Source: an uncultured Christensenella sp.
GTDB lineage: Bacteria > Bacillota > Clostridia > Christensenellales > Pumilibacteraceae
Direction of reading: 5' to 3'
DNA: 64,000 nucleotides
Assembly (NCBI GenBank): GCA_910579205.1
Contig: CAJTTD010000008.1
Span: 1 to 64,000 of the forward strand
Numbering within the stretch: the stretch's first letter is position 1; every line of letters begins with the position of its first letter. A program made the translations under genes and the position numbers. Positions 61,809-64,000 of this stretch are shown piece by piece. The notes under the pieces were generated by a model. It had not been told where the DNA came from and searched no databases. It saw nothing but the letters and a program-made list of their open reading frames with translations.

Positions 61809-62414
61809 ATGCGACTTCCCCACCATATAGGCGTTATCCCCGACGGCAACCGACGCTGGGCAAAAGACAAAGGACTCGACAAACAAGACGGTTATCGATA
61901 CGGACTTACCGCGGGCTTGGATCTATTACGCGCCGCCGCAAAGCTCGGCATAGAGCAACTGACGTTTTACGGTTTTACCGTAGATAACTGCAAACGCCCC
62001 AAAGAACAAGTAAAGGCGTTTTCCCGCGCGTGCGTAGCGGCGGCGGAAATGATAGTAAAAGAGGGCGCGGAACTTCGCGTTGTGGGAAATACACGGTCTA
62101 ATTGCTTCCCTTCCGAACTGCTTCCGTACACGAAGGAATGCGGAGAGCGGAAGAACTCGCGCATGCGAGTAAACCTTCTCGTAAATTACGGCTGGGAATG
62201 GGATATTAAAAACGGCTTTATGTCGCGCGAAATACCGCGCATAGATCTTGTGATACGCTGGGGCGGCATGTGCCGTCTTTCCGGCTTTTTGCCCGTGCAG
62301 ACAGTGTACTCGGATATTTGCGTGCTGGATACTTTATGGCCCGATTTCGACGCGAGCCAGCTCGATAAAGCGCTCGATTGGTACGGACGGCAAGACGTAA
62401 CGTTGGGCGGATGA
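61809..62414 (+). CDS. Short cis-prenyltransferase (UppS-like)
   Basis: A 201-residue homologue of undecaprenyl diphosphate synthase. Motifs: HIGVIPDGNRRWA (Asp12), TFYGFTVDNCKRP, and DLVIRWGGMCRLSGFLPVQT with YSDICVL and WPDF near the end. Typical UppS has 230-260 residues; the loss is in the middle, between NYGWEWD and IDLVIR. The expected RTGGE segment reads RWGGM, so the Glu is absent. It may make a shorter or different polyprenyl chain, or be a degenerate paralogue. The ribosome site is weak. It stands alone. Confidence 0.8.
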   Translation: MRLPHHIGVIPDGNRRWAKDKGLDKQDGYRYGLTAGLDLLRAAAKLGIEQLTFYGFTVDNCKRPKEQVKAFSRACVAAAEMIVKEGAELRVVGNTRSNCFPSELLPYTKECGERKNSRMRVNLLVNYGWEWDIKNGFMSREIPRIDLVIRWGGMCRLSGFLPVQTVYSDICVLDTLWPDFDASQLDKALDWYGRQDVTLGG

Positions 62415-62586
62415 CATTGCTTTGCGGATCTCGGCATATAACAAAGATCGCCCGCAACACGCTATAGCTCACTGTCGCGCGGCTCTCTTTCCCGCACATT
62501 TGCATGCGCAGATAACACAGCGGCGACAGCTTAGTTGCAAAAGAGTATGTAACGTCTTGCGATATCAAGCAATTATCACAAAACGG

Positions 62587-62615
62587 TTGACATTTTCGCC
62601 CGACGGGCATATTAT
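62587..62615 (+). promoter_or_regulatory. Ferredoxin gene promoter
   Basis: TTGACA (62587-62592), 17-base spacer, TATTAT (62610-62615). The gap 62415-62586 shows no other feature. Confidence 0.7.
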
Positions 62616-62687
62616 TGAATTATCGCAAAGCAGCGACATATGCGTTCGCGGTATAAGCGGTAAATGTTATCGATACGGAGAAATATC

Positions 62688-62879
62688 ATGGCAAAAATAC
62701 TTACTATCAAAAAAGACAACTGCCCGCAAAACCATCCTTGCCCCGCAGTTAAAGTGTGTCCCGTCGGCGCGCTTTCGCAAAACAAATTCGACGCGCCCAC
62801 TATCGATCACAGCAAGTGCATAAAGTGCGGCAAATGCTCGTCGTTCTGCCCCAAAAAGGCGCTTGTACTCGAGGTTTAA
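62688..62879 (+). CDS. Small 4Fe-4S ferredoxin-like protein
   Basis: A 63-residue protein. The C-terminal half has a complete four-Cys motif (CIKCGKCSSFCPKKAL), and the N-terminal half has CPQNHPCPAVKVCPVGAL with wider spacing, so one or two [4Fe-4S] clusters. Small ferredoxins of this kind occur in anaerobic Bacillota. The ATG at 62688 has GGAGAAATATC; the frame is open from 62664. Single gene with its own promoter and terminator. Confidence 0.85.
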   Translation: MAKILTIKKDNCPQNHPCPAVKVCPVGALSQNKFDAPTIDHSKCIKCGKCSSFCPKKALVLEV

Positions 62880-62938
62880 CGCCCGCCGTCGGCATATCTC
62901 GTTTGGCTTTCCTACTTTTACATAACGCAAGCATATAT

Positions 62939-62985
62939 CGCGCGGTCATCGAATACAGCAAACGAATACCGCGCGGTTTTTGTTT
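62939..62985 (+). terminator. Ferredoxin terminator
   Basis: Arms CGCGCGGT and ACCGCGCG around a 21-base loop, then GTTTTTGTTTT. Confidence 0.6.
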
Positions 62986-63167
62986 TGCACGGGCGCAGCG
63001 ATCAGTAAACTTAAGGTACGATCGCCGCATATTCAATAAAACTTATCATATTATTAGACCTTTACTTGAAAATTTTTTAAACATATGTTATAATCCATTA
63101 AAAATCAAACTTATTATAAATCCTTTTTTTGCACAATTTCGCCGTAAGAGCTAAACTTATCGGCGGA

Positions 63168-63353
63168 TCAGGCGTCAATTCTTTTTGCCGCTTCCAAAAT
63201 ATATTCAACACGCTCATCCTCACTTAAGTCGAAGAGAAATTCATCTTCTCTCTTTCGTTCTTCTGAAAGTTGCTTATCAAGATTGACAAATATTTCCATA
63301 TTTTCTTTTGTCAATTTTTCATAATCTTCACGAGTGAACTTTTTATCTGCCAT
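63168..63353 (-). CDS. Small acidic protein, 61 residues
   Basis: A charged, helical, soluble protein (MADKKFTREDYEKLTKENME, LSEDERVEYILEAAKRI). I do not recognise the family. The ATG at 63353 has an AGGAGAATTTT site and a consensus promoter upstream. An in-frame start at 63404 lies before it but within the promoter's spacer region, so it is unlikely. Confidence 0.68.
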   Translation of the reverse strand: MADKKFTREDYEKLTKENMEIFVNLDKQLSEERKREDEFLFDLSEDERVEYILEAAKRIDA

Positions 63354-63526
63354 AAAATTCTCCTGTTTGTGTAATAATAAGCCTTTAATATTATATTTCA
63401 ACAATAAAATTATGTCAATATATTAATAAATTCTCGTTTCGATAAAAATTGAATTTTTCTTTTGGCACTGTGAAGCGTACTTGAAACCAAGCGTGCCACA
63501 ATAGTAATGAAATCGTTGGATCAATA

Positions 63527-63604
63527 AAAAACGAAGTAAACCGCCACGCAAATAATCAGCACACTTAAGCACGACCTCATTAGGCTTTATCCTACTTCGT
63601 TTTT
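63527..63604. repeat. 12-base inverted repeat with 54-base loop
   Basis: Arms AAAAACGAAGTA (63527-63538) and TACTTCGTTTTT (63593-63604) are perfect complements. The A and T ends could act as a long-loop terminator in either direction. Confidence 0.6.
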
Positions 63605-63631
63605 CGTGTAGTGCAAATAGCGCTTTATTTA

Positions 63632-63665
63632 AAAGCTCTAAGCGAATACATTCGCTTAGAGCTTT
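63632..63665 (-). terminator. Terminator of the right-edge gene
   Basis: Arms AAAGCTCTAAGCGAA (63632-63646) and TTCGCTTAGAGCTTT (63651-63665), loop TACA, downstream (minus strand) of the stop at 63738-63740. Confidence 0.75.
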
Positions 63666-63737
63666 ACATGGCGGACTGCAATATGTGCCCTAAGAACAGA
63701 AAAATCAAACTTTATTTACTGTTTTTGTGCATTGCTT

Positions 63738-64000
63738 TTAATAATACCGTCGGCTGCCTATATGCGCGCTGATAACGTCATCGATATATTTGGTAAGGTA
63801 ATCGGCGACTAAGTCTAATTGTTCTTTGCTGCTCAAATCATCGTAATTTTTAAACAGTGATTTATAGTGTTCATCTTTGATATAAAGGTGCTTTAGCATG
63901 GGTTCGTTATCCCACATTTTATAGTATATATCGAACCAAACACGTGTTTCCTTATAACGATCATAGTTGATTGCGATATTAAAATCGTCTTTTGCATAGC
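63738..64000 (-). CDS. C-terminal part of an unidentified gene at the right edge
   Basis: A minus-strand frame without internal stops runs from the window edge to a TAA at 63738-63740, 87 codons after a partial first codon. The encoded end is acidic and aromatic (YAKDDFNIAINYDRYKETR, DLSSKEQLDLVADYLTKYID, HIGSRRYY). The start lies outside the window. No family recognised, but composition and the downstream terminator support a real gene. Confidence 0.6.
   Translation of the reverse strand, partial: YAKDDFNIAINYDRYKETRVWFDIYYKMWDNEPMLKHLYIKDEHYKSLFKNYDDLSSKEQLDLVADYLTKYIDDVISAHIGSRRYY

Larger units (their letters stand above)
63354..63737 (-). promoter_or_regulatory. Gap with promoter of the 61-residue gene
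   Basis: Minus-strand TTGACA (63418-63413), 17-base spacer and TATAAT (63395-63390), both consensus. The gap also contains two inverted repeats (listed separately) and no gene. Confidence 0.75.

Noticed and set aside
1..64000. CRISPR arrays, rRNA genes, known riboswitches.
   Set aside because: No regular short repeats with spacers, no rRNA-like sequence; no TPP-riboswitch-like leader before thiN.

Overview
The window comes from a spore-forming Bacillota, most likely a gut-associated member of Clostridia. It carries spoIIR and a sleB-ypeB pair for sporulation and germination, strong AGGAGG-type ribosome binding sites, and many sigma-A type promoters with 17-base spacers. By eye the backbone is near 50% GC. 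Pullulanase and a bile-salt-hydrolase-family enzyme fit an intestinal or similar anaerobic habitat. No marker in the window allows a species assignment. All functions below are read from protein motifs; no database search was run.

Layout. 1-7.2 kb: gyrB-gyrA, an asparaginase coupled to a Nudix hydrolase, and a Myb/SANT-like protein, all on the minus strand. 7.3-16.7 kb: a hypothetical protein, a lipoprotein-pullulanase operon, a Na/Pi transporter converging on a choloylglycine-hydrolase-family enzyme, ferritin, and an HTH/SdpI-like membrane regulator with its own operator-like dyad. 16.9-21.5 kb: sleB-ypeB, spoIIR, and a two-gene iron-sulfur assembly operon (SmsC/SufC-type ATPase plus a short SufB/D-like scaffold). 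21.7-27.3 kb: a plus-strand run of P-loop kinase, membrane proteins, an LTA-synthase-like enzyme and a ClC channel with a TrkA-C domain. 27.4-31.3 kb: recR, ybaB, a foldase-like lipoprotein and a YitT-family protein.

31.5-43.1 kb is a defence island. It holds a restriction-modification pair whose methyltransferase fuses a degenerate C5 domain to a complete beta-class amino-methyltransferase, a 1515-residue TIR-NACHT protein resembling bacterial NLR-type anti-phage sensors, a coupled pair of DUF262 proteins (only the second has a DUF1524/HNH-like tail), and a small protein of unknown function. A tRNA-Glu follows.

43.5-54.5 kb returns to backbone genes: a DUF4234 protein, ribokinase, a Na/Pi-PhoU transporter, a DJ-1/PfpI protein, tldD-tldE, thiN with an apparently leaderless mRNA, GNAT, a RadC-like protein lacking the JAMM motif, a small HTH protein, a kinase-like protein and an AraC regulator. 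From tRNA-Val (54.76 kb) rightwards the DNA is AT-rich and accessory: a second restriction-modification pair directly behind the tRNA, a small membrane protein, a DUF11 protein, a cysteine hydrolase, a membrane-anchored HNH nuclease, a short cis-prenyltransferase, a small ferredoxin and small unknown proteins. No integrase, transposase, CRISPR array or rRNA was found.

The most interesting content is the defence island, particularly the TIR-NACHT protein next to the DUF262 pair and the fused methyltransferase with altered C5 catalytic motifs.
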